In this document: piece after piece, positions 22,250-32,588 of the stretch
Layout: each line of letters opens with the position of its first letter
Position numbering within the stretch: position 1 is the stretch's first letter
Assembly (NCBI GenBank): GCA_021234155.1
Contig: JAJEKV010000067.1
Span: 4,271,279 to 4,335,278 of the forward strand
Reading direction: 5' to 3'
From: Isoetes taiwanensis
Lineage: Eukaryota; Streptophyta; Lycopodiopsida; Isoetales; Isoetaceae
DNA: 64,000 nucleotides
The notes under the pieces: model-generated
What the model saw: the letters and a program-made list of their open reading frames with translations, nothing else
What the model was told of the DNA's origin: nothing
Databases searched by the model: none
Program-made: the position numbers and the translations under genes

Positions 22250-22767
22250 TGTGACGACCATACGGATATTCGTATCATATGAACATTATACTCGTATGTA
22301 CAAAAGATGGTCGTCATACAGGTGCAAAAATGTAGTTGCACAAGACAAGGTTTGAACTCGCAACCTTCCAGTTGCAAGTCACATACCCTTGCCAAGTGTG
22401 CTACCAATATTTATTGAAGATATTTCTCACGTATTTCTTATATGTGGGACTATCTCCAGAAGGTTCTAGAATATTCTAGAACCTAAATGCATGTGCAATA
22501 CTTGGTGCGATCTCATCCATTGGAGTGGCGCGATCCTGACCGTTAGCCTAGATACATAAGGAGGCACCTTCTTCTTGTCGAACCATTCCAGTTCAACGCC
22601 AGTCTTGAGCCTTCTAGGCATCTGCCTCGTGTTCCTGCTTGCCTTCGGGCCATTGTACTCTTGATTCCTGTTCATATATCAGATTCTTTGCCGATCTTGG
22701 CATATTTCTTCTGTATTTCTTGCGTATTTTCCATGTATTTTCCTTGTTTTCGTGTAGGTTCATGACA
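22250..22767 (+). repeat. 5' LTR of the chromovirus
   Basis: It begins TGTGACGACC and ends TTCATGACA. A TATA-like GATACATAAGG lies at 22551-22561, about 33 bases before ATTCCAGTTCAA (22585-22596), the predicted RNA start. Antisense tRNA-like boxes lie at 22340-22410. Confidence 0.9.
22340..22410 (-). other. tRNA-like A/B-box remnant inside the LTR
   Basis: On the minus strand TGGTAGCACACTTGGCAAGG resembles a tRNA D-arm (A box) and GCGAGTTCAAACC resembles a T-arm (B box), at about tRNA spacing. The same unit is in the 3' LTR (28170-28245). The arms do not fold fully, so it is a tRNA-derived remnant, perhaps a SINE head, and not a functional tRNA gene. Confidence 0.45.
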
Positions 22768-22769
22768 GT

Positions 22770-22781
22770 TTGAACCGGAAT
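22770..22781 (+). promoter_or_regulatory. Self-priming type primer-binding site
   Basis: TTGAACCGGAAT, two bases after the 5' LTR, is exactly complementary to ATTCCGGTTCAA in the 3' LTR (28424-28435) and, with one mismatch, to 22585-22596 in the 5' LTR. This is the arrangement in Tf1/sushi elements, where the first ~11 bases of the mRNA fold back to prime reverse transcription. No match to a tRNA 3' end is apparent. Confidence 0.7.
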
Positions 22782-22849
22782 CCCTTATCGGTTCTTGTCT
22801 GCTCTGATCCTAAGCATTTTTTTGCTCATATTTGGTGATTTTAAATCTA

Positions 22850-23760
22850 TGGAGGAGGTTTTGACTTTATTACAGCAGGTCCAACAGCTTGTTCAAGTAT
22901 GCCAGTGGTTGCAGTTGGACAATAAAGAGCTTAAGGAACATTTTGCTTCACATGAATCTGCTTCTAGCTCGGGATTGAGGTTATCAGAGTCTAAGATCAG
23001 CCTGCCAGAGAAGTTTGACGGCACTCTGTCCAAGCTTCGCGGTTTTTTGAATCAGATCAGGCTTGTGATTCAGCTCCATCCTCATAGATATCCCACGGCC
23101 CAGGAACAAGTGGGACTGATTGGTTCTCTTCTCACATGGCCAGCTCTAAGTTGATTTGCTCCTTTGTTAGAGAAAGGAGCCCCAGAGTTGCAAGATTTTG
23201 TTGGTTTCAATGCCGAGCTCGAGGCATGCTTTGGAGACACCGATCGTTAGCACACAACCGTCACAAAACTTTGCAATCTAAGGCAAGGCTCTCGTTCAAC
23301 TTCAGTATATGCATCATAATTTCGTCAAATTGCGGTAGATACTGCCTTGGATGATGTTGCACTTCGAGATTGTTTCTGAAGGGGGTTACGAGAGGATGTG
23401 AAAGATGTGCTGTTGTCTATGGAGGATCCTCAAACTTTGGAAGAAGCCATCAGATTTGCAGTTCGATGTGATAATTGGCTCTTCGAACGTAGGCAAGAGA
23501 GACGTAGCCAGGTCTTCCCAATCACACAAGTGTCTATAGCTACGTCCTCCCCGATTTCATCTGTAAAATCCAGCAGGTCCGGACCTAAGCCTATGCAGAT
23601 TGATTGGGCAGTTTGAGGACCTTTATTTGCCGACGAGAAGCAGCGTCGGAGAGAGGCTAATCTTTGCCTCTACTGTGGAGGAGCTGGCCATATTGCTCGT
23701 GGATGCTCTGTGAAGCACCCAAAACAGTCGGAAAACTTCAGGGGTCGGTCCGAGTAGTAG
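22850..23760 (+). pseudogene. Chromovirus gag (capsid and zinc knuckle)
   Basis: Gag forms the virus-like particle. ATG 22850 (MEEVLTLLQQVQQLV) is followed by LPEKFDGTLSKLRGFLNQI and PTAQEQVGLIGSLLT, very close to the sushi/Tf1-like gag core. The frame breaks near 23150 and 23390, continues with DVLLSMEDPQTLEEAIRFA, and reaches the CCHC knuckle CLYCGGAGHIARGC at about 23667-23708. At least three frame changes and a TGA (about 23615) disable it. Confidence 0.8.
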
Positions 23761-23846
23761 GAGTCTCTCGTCAGCTGGCCACCTTTTCTCAGACTCCTTC
23801 CACACGTTTTGACATGTTTATTCCATCGAATAAGGTCAGCAAGGCA

Positions 23847-23849
<3 letters not shown>

Positions 23850-23878
<29 letters not shown>

Positions 23879-24370
23879 GAAGGTAAGAGTCTGTATTTTC
23901 TATTGATGAAAAAACTTAAATACAGTCATGCCCAAGACAGAAAAGCACTTCCCATGCTTAACTGCTCAAACTTTAATGACATTTACAATAAGTAAATTCG
24001 ATGCAATAGCCTTCTCAACATCTTCCCTTCATGAAGGGTACTATAAGAGTTAGCTGCCCTCTTCACTACAAGGTAGGTACTAGCAACAACTTCCTCAATA
24101 TCTTCTTTTACATGATGGTACTATTGGAGGCAGACTACTACTTCTCATAGCACTCATGTAATTGCCTTCAAAAAATGTTGGCCTAAGATAGAAAGTGTCA
24201 AGCACATGCCTTGAATGTCATCCAAACCACAATACACCCATGGAGAAGCAATGATCCACTGCTAGATACTGGTGCAAAAGTCCGATGACGTTCCTCTTCT
24301 GAAAGCAGCAATTCTATCAGTCCACTTCTTCATCCCTATATCATTAAAATCAGAGGCTGGAAGATTATAA
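23850..24370 (-). mobile_element. Retroposed insertion with poly-T start, splitting gag from protease
   Basis: A T-rich run (23850-23878, interrupted by CTC) marks the poly-A tail of a minus-strand retroposon, probably a 5'-truncated LINE 3' end. The far boundary is placed near 24370 because protease coding resumes there (LTQLDCGA). I could not define a clear target-site duplication, so the right boundary is uncertain by tens of bases. Confidence 0.55.
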
Positions 24371-24622
24371 GTGTTGACGCAACTTGATTGTGGTGCAAAT
24401 GCTTGCTTTATGGATAGTGCGTTCGCTACTAAGCACGCCATCCCTAGAAGCAAGGTTGAGCATCCTAGTTCTGTCGAAGTGATTGATGGACAGGAGATCT
24501 CCTCGAGTGCAGCCACAGAATGTACTGCACCTCTTCAGATTTTGTTCGAGCGAGTTTCCTGTAGTATTTCCTTCAATCTCATCGCTAGCCCACATGCGCC
24601 AGTAGTCTTGGGTCTGCCCTGA
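24371..24622 (+). CDS. Chromovirus aspartic protease
   Basis: The retropepsin domain cleaves the polyprotein. It reads LDCGANACFMDSAFATKH then ISFNLIASPHAPVVLGLP, matching the fold's active-site and flap-to-end blocks. The usual D-S/T-G triad is D-C-G here, a Ser/Thr to Cys change that probably abolishes or reduces activity. The ORF is otherwise open for 84 codons and ends at a TGA. Confidence 0.75.
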   Translation: MLTQLDCGANACFMDSAFATKHAIPRSKVEHPSSVEVIDGQEISSSAATECTAPLQILFERVSCSISFNLIASPHAPVVLGLP

Positions 24623-24789
24623 CTCGAGCTACATAACCCACAGATTGATTGGCGTACTAGATCATTTCGATTTGTTGGTTCTAGCTCCAGTTCCAGTTCT
24701 TTTGCAAATCAGGTCTCTACACCAACATCGAGCTCGATCTGAACAGTATCGTGGGCCCCTGATTACGTCCTTGTTGTTCCTGTTTCTGC

Positions 24790-25035
24790 TCCATGTTCTG
24801 ATTCGACTCTTGCCTCTGCTCCAGTTCATACCCCAGATTCTGACCATGTTTTTGATGATGTCCCTACTCCAGCTCCAGCTCCAGCTCCAGTTCCGATTTC
24901 TGCTCCTGCTCCAGTTCTTACTCCAGTCCCTGCTCCAGCTCCAGTTCTTGTTCCAGTTCCTGTCCCAGTTGCTCCTACTTATGCTCCTATTCCTGCTCTC
25001 GCTCCTGTTCTTGATCCTGCTTCTATAGAGGCTTC
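24790..25035 (+). other. Pro/Ala/Val dipeptide-rich linker in pol
   Basis: In the pol frame this stretch repeats CCAGCTCCAGTT-like units and translates to PAPAPVP, PAPVLTPVPAPAPVLVP and VAPTYAPIPALAPV. It lies between protease and RT, where chromoviruses normally have a short linker. The DNA is a degenerate CTCCAG(C/T)-type minisatellite, so slippage probably expanded it. Confidence 0.7.
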
Positions 25036-25084
25036 TTCACGCCCTCAGCTTCGTATCTCGAAGATCTCTCTTCACAAGTTTATT

Positions 25085-26594
25085 AGATCTGATAGGCAAG
25101 ATCCCAGATCAGCATTTGCAATCCAAGTCCATCCTTCGACTAGCTCTGCTTAAAAAACGTCTACTCCTGACCTTCCTGATAAGCACAAGGATTTTGGCGA
25201 TGTTTTTGATAAGGTCAAAGCCAGCCAGCTTCCGGAGCATCGTCCTTATGATTGCCCCATTGATCTTTAGCCAGGGACGGTCCCGCCATTTGACCTTATC
25301 TATGGCTTGTCGCCAATAGAATTGGAGACTTTGCGGACCTATATCGCGGAGAATCTTGCAACTGGGTTTATTTAACATTCTCAGTCACCCGCAGGAGCTG
25401 CCATCTTCTTTGTTTCCAAGAAGGATGGTTCTTTGCGGCTGGTTGTGGATTATCGTGGCCTCAACAAGATCACTGTGCGTAATCGGTATCCTCTCCCTCT
25501 GATTCCAGAGTTACTTGAGCAGCTACAAGGTGCATGATACTTCACGAAAATTGATCTTCGAGGTGTTATAATCTTATCTGCATCAGCAAAGGTGATGAGT
25601 GGAAGACAGCCTTTCGAACTCGTATGGTCATTTTGAGTATACCGTCATGCCTTTCGGCCTTACCAATGCTCCAGCGGTCTTTCAGCACATGGCGAACGAT
25701 GTTTTTCGGGAGTTTTTGGATCTTTTTGTTATCTTCTATCTAGATGATATTCTGGTTTATTCGAAGACTTTGGAGGAGCATAAAGAATATGTCAGGAAGG
25801 TCCTTCAGAAGCTACGGGAACATGGACTTTATGCCAAGCTAGAGAAGTGTCAGTTCGAGCAGGACAATGCCGAGTTTCTGGGCTATTGTATCACGTCTCG
25901 GGGTGTTACCATGGATCTAGAGAAGGCCAGCACAGTTCTTGATTGGGAAACATCTTCCTCAGTTAAAGATGTACAGTGCTTCTTGGGGTTTGCCAATTTT
26001 AATCGCCGCTTCATCAAGGACTATTCGGAGATCATCTTGCCTTTGACACATCTCACCAGGAAGGATGTTCCTTTTAAGTGGACAATTAAAGCAGAATCAA
26101 CATTCATCACTCTGAAGCATGCTTTTACAGCAGCACCTGTTCTTGCACACCCGGATCCTGCACGTCCCTATATTCTCGAAGACGATGCATCAGATTTTGC
26201 TCTTGGCAGCATCTTGTCGCAAGAGAGGGATGTTCATGAGCTACACCCGATCGCCTATCATTCCCGAAAGTTCCAGGCTGCATAAATCAACTATCCTATT
26301 TACGATAAGGAACTTTTGGCGATTGTTGACTCTTTTCAGGAGCGGCGACCATTTCTTGAGGGTTCTCCTCACAAGGTGACTATGTATATGGACCATCGCA
26401 ATCTGGAGTATCTTCAGTCTGCTCGAGTTCTTAATCATCATCAGGCTCGGTGGCATACACAGGTGCTATCTCACTTTGATTTCATCATCAAGTTTCGGCC
26501 TGGCACGCTTCAAGGGAAACCAAATGCTCTTTCTCGCAGATCTTATTTGGAACCTAAGGCGGGGGATTCGATCAGCAATCACGGGTTATTTTAG
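25085..26594 (+). pseudogene. Chromovirus reverse transcriptase and RNase H
   Basis: RT copies genomic RNA and RNase H removes it. Blocks in order: [20 protein letters not shown] (about 25410-25470), [17 protein letters not shown], a frameshift near 25570, GHFEYTVMPFGLTNAP (about 25625), YLDDILVYSK (catalytic, about 25738), LGYCITSRGV, and FLGFANFNRRFI. RNase H follows with YILEDDASDFALGSILSQ and YDKELLAIV, MYMDHRNLEYL, and ends with GKPNALSRR. Stops at 25138-25150, 25268, 25536 and 26283 (TAA) show decay, yet the catalytic residues remain. Confidence 0.85.
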
Positions 26595-26664
26595 GACCTG
26601 ATCGTTTACAGCTCATGGCCATCACTTTGTTCGAGAGGCCTCATGATTCATCCTTTCCCGACAA

Positions 26665-27627
26665 ATGAAGTTGGACTATGATCATTTTGAGGTTCGAGAT
26701 GGACTTCTGTTTCATGATGGATTTCTGTATATTCCGGATGGTGCCCCTCGACTTCAAGTTCTGCAGTCCTGTCATGATTCTCCTCTCGCCAGCCATTTTG
26801 GCATTGCCAATATTCTGGAACTTATTGCTCGAGATTATTGGTGGTCAGGTCTCCGCCGCACTGTTGAGACTTTTGTACGATCATATGATATTCGTTGTCG
26901 TGCAAAAGCTCTCAAGCACCGCTCACATGGCCTGCTTCAGCCTTTACCAGTTCCAGTCGGTCCTTGGAAGAGTATTTCGGTGGATTTTATTGTCGAGCTT
27001 CCATCCTCCCAGGGCCATGATGCCATCCTTGTTGTTGTTGACCGTTTTTCCAAGATGGCACATTTCATTCCTTGCAGCACTTCTATCTCTAGTGAAGTCG
27101 CAGCGGTTCTCTTGCTTCGACAGGTGGTTCGACTCCATGGCTTATCAGATAACATTGTCAGTGACCGCGGCCCTCAGTTTATTGCTAGCTTTTGGAAGTG
27201 TCTATTGCAACTCTTGCATGTGGAACGTTAGCTCTCTTCCCCCTCTTTCGGACATCACCCAGAGACCAATGGGTAGGTGGAGCGCACTAATTAAACACTT
27301 GAGCAGTATTTGTGATGCTTCATCAATTATCAGCAGGATGACTGGGTATTGGCTACCGCTGGGAGAATTTGCTTACAATAATTCTGTCCATGCCTCCACA
27401 GACCAGACCTCGTTTTTATTAATTTCGGCATGCATCCCCGGTGGTCTTTCACTGCTCCTGGATATGACTCAGTCAATCCCATTGCCGAGGATAGGCTCAA
27501 GAAGCTCCACATGCTCCAGGATGATCTTCAGCACCATCTCCTCCAGGCCCAAGCACGTTATCGTTATCATGCAGATCAGCACCGTCAGGACGCTCCTCAT
27601 TTTGCAATTGGTGATCTTGTTTGACTC
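26665..27627 (+). pseudogene. Chromovirus integrase core
   Basis: Integrase inserts the cDNA. LQSCHDSPLASHFG gives the His pair of the HHCC finger, but the Cys pair is damaged (YDIRCRAK in place of C-x2-C). The core has VDFIVELPSSQGHDAILVVV with the first Asp, and IVSDRGPQFIASFWK with the second. The frame shifts near 27230, and the Glu-containing part (GRWSALIKHL) and RYRYHADQHRQDAPHFAIGD follow in other frames. Confidence 0.85.
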
Positions 27628-28092
27628 TTGCGTCGGGATTTGCCGACAGCTCGCCCTTGTAACAAGCTTGACTACCGACGCTTAGGTCCCTATCGGATCA
27701 ATGAACGAGTTGGTGATGATGCTGTCCGTCTTGAGCTTCCGCCATCAGTTCGGCTTCACCCAGTGTTCCATGTGTCTTTGTTGGAACCCTATATGGCGAA
27801 TCGATTTCCAGATCGAGTACCTTCACCTCCACCACCAGTCGAGATTGATGATCACGAGGAGTTCGAGGTTCGAGAGATTCTGGACTCCAAGTTTCTTCGT
27901 CGACGATTGTATTACTTTGTCGATGGGGAAGGTTACTCGCCAAGTGATAGAACTTGGGAGCCTGCCGAGAATCTGACTAATGCGCCTGACAAAATTGCGG
28001 AGTTTCACCGTCGTTACCCGAACAAGCCAAGTTTGAGTACTCCGGCCCTAGCTCCGAGGACTCGTCGCCGTCGTAAGAGGGAGATGGTGTGA
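27628..28092 (+). CDS. Integrase C-terminus with chromodomain
   Basis: The chromodomain tethers integration to methylated histone tails. This open 154-codon segment has LDYRRLGPYRINERVG, LHPVFHVSLLEPY, then FEVREILDSKFLRRRLYYFV and GYSPSDRTWEPAENLTNAP, a canonical chromodomain whose aromatic-cage positions Tyr, Trp (as Val-Asp-Gly here) and Trp are largely kept; the usual VDWEGY has become VDGEGY. It ends in an Arg/Lys-rich tail (RTRRRRKREMV) at the polypurine tract. Confidence 0.85.
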   Translation: MRRDLPTARPCNKLDYRRLGPYRINERVGDDAVRLELPPSVRLHPVFHVSLLEPYMANRFPDRVPSPPPPVEIDDHEEFEVREILDSKFLRRRLYYFVDGEGYSPSDRTWEPAENLTNAPDKIAEFHRRYPNKPSLSTPALAPRTRRRRKREMV

Positions 28093-28595
28093 CGACCATA
28101 CGGATATTCGTATCATACGAACATTATACTCGTATGTACGAAAGATGATCGTCATATGGATGCAAAAAGGTAGTTGCACAAGATAAGATTTAAACTCGCA
28201 ATCTTCCAGTTGTGAGTCACATATCCTTGCCAAGTGCGCTACCAATATTTGTTGAAGACATTTCCTCACGTCTTCCTCATATGTGGGACTATCTCCAGGA
28301 GGTTCCAGAATATTCTAGAACCTAAATGCATGTGCGACACTTGGCGCGATCTCATCCATTGGAGTGACGCGATCCTGACCGTTGGCCTAGATACATAAGG
28401 AGACACCTCCTTTTTGTCAAACCATTCCGGTTCAACGCTAGTCTTGAGCCTTCTAGGCATCTGTCTCATGTTCCTGCTTGCCTTCGGGCCATTATACTCT
28501 TGATTCCCATTCATATATCAGATTCGTTGCCGATCTTGGCATATTTCTTCTGTATTTCTTGCGTATTTTCCTTGTTTTCGCATAGGTTCATGAGA
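28088..28595 (+). repeat. 3' LTR of the chromovirus
   Basis: It begins TGTGACGACC like the 5' LTR and ends TTCATGAGA (5' copy TTCATGACA). It is 508 bp against 518 bp, lacking a short TGTATTTTCC-type unit near its end. TATA-like ATACATAAGG at 28391 and the 12-base PBS complement at 28424-28435 are intact here. Confidence 0.9.
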
Positions 28596-28599
28596 TAGG

Positions 28600-29717
28600 A
28601 CTGATGTTTTCTATATAGTATCAATTGCACCTTGAAGCTTGGATATATCCTCGTTTTACCCTAAGTGTTGCACTAGCAGAGATACTTAGCCCCAAAATGA
28701 GGGGAAGAAATGACATCAAATTGATGAAAATGAGGATATGTCCATATGAGGGTCAAGATTAGGCATCTGCAGGATCTTTTGAACATCTAAGACGCCCAAC
28801 ACAAGCAAGACGCATATTGATTGGTGCAAAATGTTAATAATGCTCCCTCTATTGGTTGCCAGATGAACTATATTGAGAACTATGTTGACCATTTGTGAGT
28901 CAACATGTTGCCTCTATGGAAAATAAACCATTATGTATTTATTTTTATTTTATTTTAGATTTGAGCAATATCATCATACAATTGGTATTCTGGTTTCAGA
29001 TTTCCACATTTGAGAGCATGCATTTCTTAATGCATGGAATATTCAAGGCTTTAAAGGCCTAGATTCACGCATGAAAGTTCACCCATAAAGGGTTTAAACT
29101 TGTAGATGGTCCTTTGTTAATGGTCCTATTCATTTCAGACATGTATTAAATGGTCCCTTCAACATGACCAGTTAAAGCTGCTGATGATTTTGCAGAATCT
29201 CTATGACGCTTTATTTAGAGGGGAAATTTCAAATATACCCCTCAAGTTATAGATATGCTAAAAAATAAACGGGTATTTAGCTAAGATAAAAATAACACTT
29301 ATGATTGATCAAATAAGAAAGTGCCCTTCATGAGACACATAGATGAGAGTGAGGCCTATCCAATAGTAGCAGTAGAATTATTAAAATCAGAGTTGTAATC
29401 TTCCAAGGAGGAGTTGTAATCTTCAAGTTACAATGTTCTATGAAAATGTTATAATAAAGAAACAACTCAGATGAGCATAATGTGAATTTCAACTCCGACT
29501 TAAATGATGAAAATCCTATCCTAGTAAAATGTTGGTAAACTACTTTGGAAAGGAAGCAATAGAAACTGTATTACCATATTACCATGGTTACCCACCCAGC
29601 AGGACAGGTTCACTAAGCACATAAATACGCGTAGAATGTACGCCTTGTATATACTTGCAAAAATATACTGGTTCATTACATGATATGGCGAATAAACAGT
29701 GCGGCAGATTGTAAGTA
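28600..29717. other. Intergenic DNA upstream of LIP5
   Basis: AT-rich, no ORF with motifs. The last ~150 bases before 29718 presumably hold the LIP5 promoter and 5' UTR (a TATA-like ATATACTTGCAAAAATATA lies near 29649-29668), but the start site cannot be fixed. Confidence 0.35.
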
Positions 29718-32588
29718 ATGGGGAACGAGGAGATGGAGCCCGCGAAGCTGCTTTTGCCGTTTCTGCAGAGGGCCGACGAGCTCCAAAAACATGACCCTTT
29801 AGTGGCCTACTACTGTAAGCACTCTTCTCATCTGCTCTTCAATTTCTACATAATATGCCCTAGTTTTTACCCCATCCAGATTTGGTGATCGATGATCTTT
29901 TGCTAGATGGCGAGTATTGCTTCTCATGAGAAGCCACTTAGATGGGGCTTAAGACCATTCAATTTGGTCGGAACTAAATGGATTGATCCATTAAAGCAAT
30001 CAACCAACTAGAAATGTAGACGATCGTGCATATGAACCAACTAGCTGTCAGAATGATCACTACGATGATAAAGTAGGCCATGTCATCTCTAGCACACTTT
30101 AGAAGTTGTAGTATTCGCTTATTTTTGGGAATTGTGCACTCCAAAAAAATCTCTCGACATACAGGGAATTATGTTCACTTCCCTCTCTTATGTGCGTCTT
30201 AGTTTTGAAAAATAGAAATGCGATAATGAAGTACATATCAGGGCACCGTCCAGTGTAGAACTTCCAGTATTTCCTGGAACGCATACCCATGTGCTTGTCC
30301 ATATAATGATTTTTTTGATGTACGCAAAGGCCATTCGATTAGGTTTTAAAATATTGGCTTCTTTTGATACTACTTTCTCTATTGATGCTGATAATTTAGG
30401 CTTGATACTGCTCTTTGTCTTCGCTTTAAGGCCGTCTTTTTGCAATGGAACGGGGCCTAAAGATCTCACCGAAGGAACGGACAAAGGCAACAAATGCTTT
30501 GCTTGTGTCCTTAATGAACCAGCTCGAAAAGGTTTGCTCTCCTTTTTCTTTTTGGGTTGTCTTATCTGATTAAGAAGGTATTCTGGTCTTGTTTCAATCT
30601 GTTGTTTGCGAAAATAAGGCTTAATTTATATTCCACAATAGGATAGGATCCACGGGCCTGATTATTGTCAAATCCAAACTGGACCATAAGAGGATTCTTT
30701 AACTTTAGAAGCACTTGCAAATTTATTAAGAGAATAGATTTGCAGGATGAAGATTCTAAAAATCTTCTATACTGCAGGACAAAAAGGTTGTCAAGCTAAG
30801 CCCAGATGATAACCTTCATGTTGAAGGATTTGCTCTAAGTGTATTTGCAAAAGCAGATAAACAGGATCGAGCAGGGCGCGCAGACTTGTAAGCTACTTTC
30901 TTTCGATCTTTTCCGAAATTCTGAAATCTTTTGTTCGTTGTTTATATGTTGCGTCTTTTCTGACATTTTCCTTAGATTAAATGCCTTTTCAATGAGAAGT
31001 TTTGACTGCCACGTGTTTTCTTAAATTGTTTTTCTATTTTAAATTCTCTGGGTATTTCCTATCTTATTTCCTTTGTCGCAACTGAGCTTTTGGGACATCA
31101 TTCTAGGAATACAGCAAAGACCTTCTATGCTGCTAGCATATTTTTTGAAGTTCTTCAACAATTCGGTGAGATGCAACCAGAGGTGAGTATTTGACGTGCT
31201 TTGAGGGCATGTTACATATTTTTTTTGTTGGTGGGTTTCAATTTTTGGGGCCCGTGCATGCAGATAGAACAGAAGCAAAGATATGCTGCCTGGAAAGCAG
31301 TTGATATTCGGAAAGCTTTAAGTGAGGGTAGGAAACCTGTACCAGGACCACCAGGTGATGAAGTGGATTTATCTCTGGGCAGTACAATGCCATCTGATTC
31401 GATTATGAGCATGACGCCACCAAGGAGCTCAAACGGCATTGATGTAAGTACATATAGTAAGTTGACTGTCAAGATGTTATCAAATCTGATCATTTGAACT
31501 TAGAAGGATCTCATTCTTTTCCATATGTTTGAATTATCATAGTGATTATGGGGATAAAAATTAGCTTGACCTTCCCTATTAATTCGCAAGTTTACTCTCA
31601 ACAATTTTCGTGCATGTATATTAAGAAGTACAAATTAGAAACTAATGGTTGCTGCAGCTTAAAGTGCTTGCTTTGTTTTGATTGACAGTTACTGGACATG
31701 GATAATTTACATTTGTCTTTTCCTTTCCTACAGAATAAAAATGCTTCATTAAGTTCTAATGGCATGGATGCCTTTCAACCACCTGGAGAGGTAACACCAC
31801 CACATATTAGTGCACCATTTCCCAGTAGGATAATAAGATCAACATCTGCAGACTTAGACGCACTTCCAAGGGCACAAGATCCTGCTGAAGGTTATCCTCC
31901 TCTAAATAGAACCGTGTCGCAGGATTCATATACGGCTCCTCACGATCCATCAGTATCGAGTGCAACCTATCCTGTTGCCTACCCAACATCATATTCACAA
32001 TATTGTCCACCTGGTATAGCTCCAGTTGATCAGCAGTCAAATGACAGCTCATATCCCCATGCTACAGTTTTGAAACATAGCCATGCAGATGGCTCAAATT
32101 ACTATCCAAACTCCATGAATGATGGGACTAGCAATTATCCATCAAATCTCTCCTATTATTCTCAACCGGGTGCATTGACTGGATTTCCTGCGGCCACAGA
32201 TTATGAAGGCAGGACAGCTGGTCCTAATTATCCATCAAACACTTATGAACATCCTCCAGCAGATTATCAAGGTGGAGCTTCAGGTCCCACTTATTCAGCA
32301 GACACCTATGAGCATCCAAAAGAATATACCACAATTTCAGCAGCGACAGGAGGATACCACGAGGCTGGTCATCAGCGAAGCATGTCTGTTCCTGCAGCTT
32401 CAGGACTTTCGGCAAGGAATGAAGCTGATGCTGCAAACTATCAGCCGCCACCTGAGAAGGTTGCAGAGGCGCACAAACTGTCTCGATTTGCTGTCAGTGC
32501 TTTGGCATTTGACGATGTGCCAACAGCCATTTCTTATCTGAAGCGATCTTTAGAGCTATTGACAATTCCTTCTGCAGCCATTCATTGA
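29718..32588 (+). CDS. LIP5: VTA1/LIP5 homolog, ESCRT-III/Vps4 cofactor (frameshift in exon 1)
   Basis: LIP5 binds the ATPase SKD1/Vps4 and promotes ESCRT-III recycling at multivesicular endosomes. Six exons with GT-AG borders: 29718-29815, 30431-30531, 30778-30887, 31107-31182, 31264-31443 and 31734-32588. The N-terminal Vta1 (tandem MIT-like) domain is clear: EPAKLLLP, FLQRADELQKHDPLVAYY, CRLFAMERGLKI, GFALSVFAKADKQDRAGRAD, TAKTFYAASIFFEVL and AAWKAVDIRKAL. A Pro/Ser/Tyr-rich linker follows. The C-terminus (EKVAEAHKLSRFAVSALAF, TAISYLKRSLELL) is the Vps4-binding Vta1_C helix pair. About 472 residues if one surplus T in the run 29760-29763 is ignored; as written, the frame from ATG 29718 hits a stop. 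A sequencing error in the homopolymer is likely since everything downstream is intact. Confidence 0.88.

Larger units (their letters stand above)
22250..28595 (+). mobile_element. Ty3/gypsy chromovirus (sushi/Tf1/Tcn1-like), both LTRs present
   Basis: The order is LTR, PBS, gag, protease, RT-RNase H, integrase, chromodomain, polypurine tract (28075-28087), LTR. Flanking 5-mers TAGGG (22245-22249) and TAGGA (28596-28600) look like a target-site duplication with one change. The LTRs are about 90% alike by eye. Several frameshifts and a 0.5-kb retroposed insertion at 23850-24370 make it inactive. The gag and chromodomain resemble the vertebrate/fungal-like chromoviruses rather than the CRM or Reina types usual in seed plants. 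Confidence 0.9.

Noticed and set aside
24645-25028. A 127-codon Leu-rich membrane protein ORF
   Set aside because: It is the frame-shifted shadow of the Pro/Ala/Val pol linker; Leu/Gln/Phe content follows from CTCCAG repeats.
26678-27685. A 335-codon plus-strand ORF in another frame
   Set aside because: It overlaps the integrase, which has clear motifs in the other frame; this one has none.
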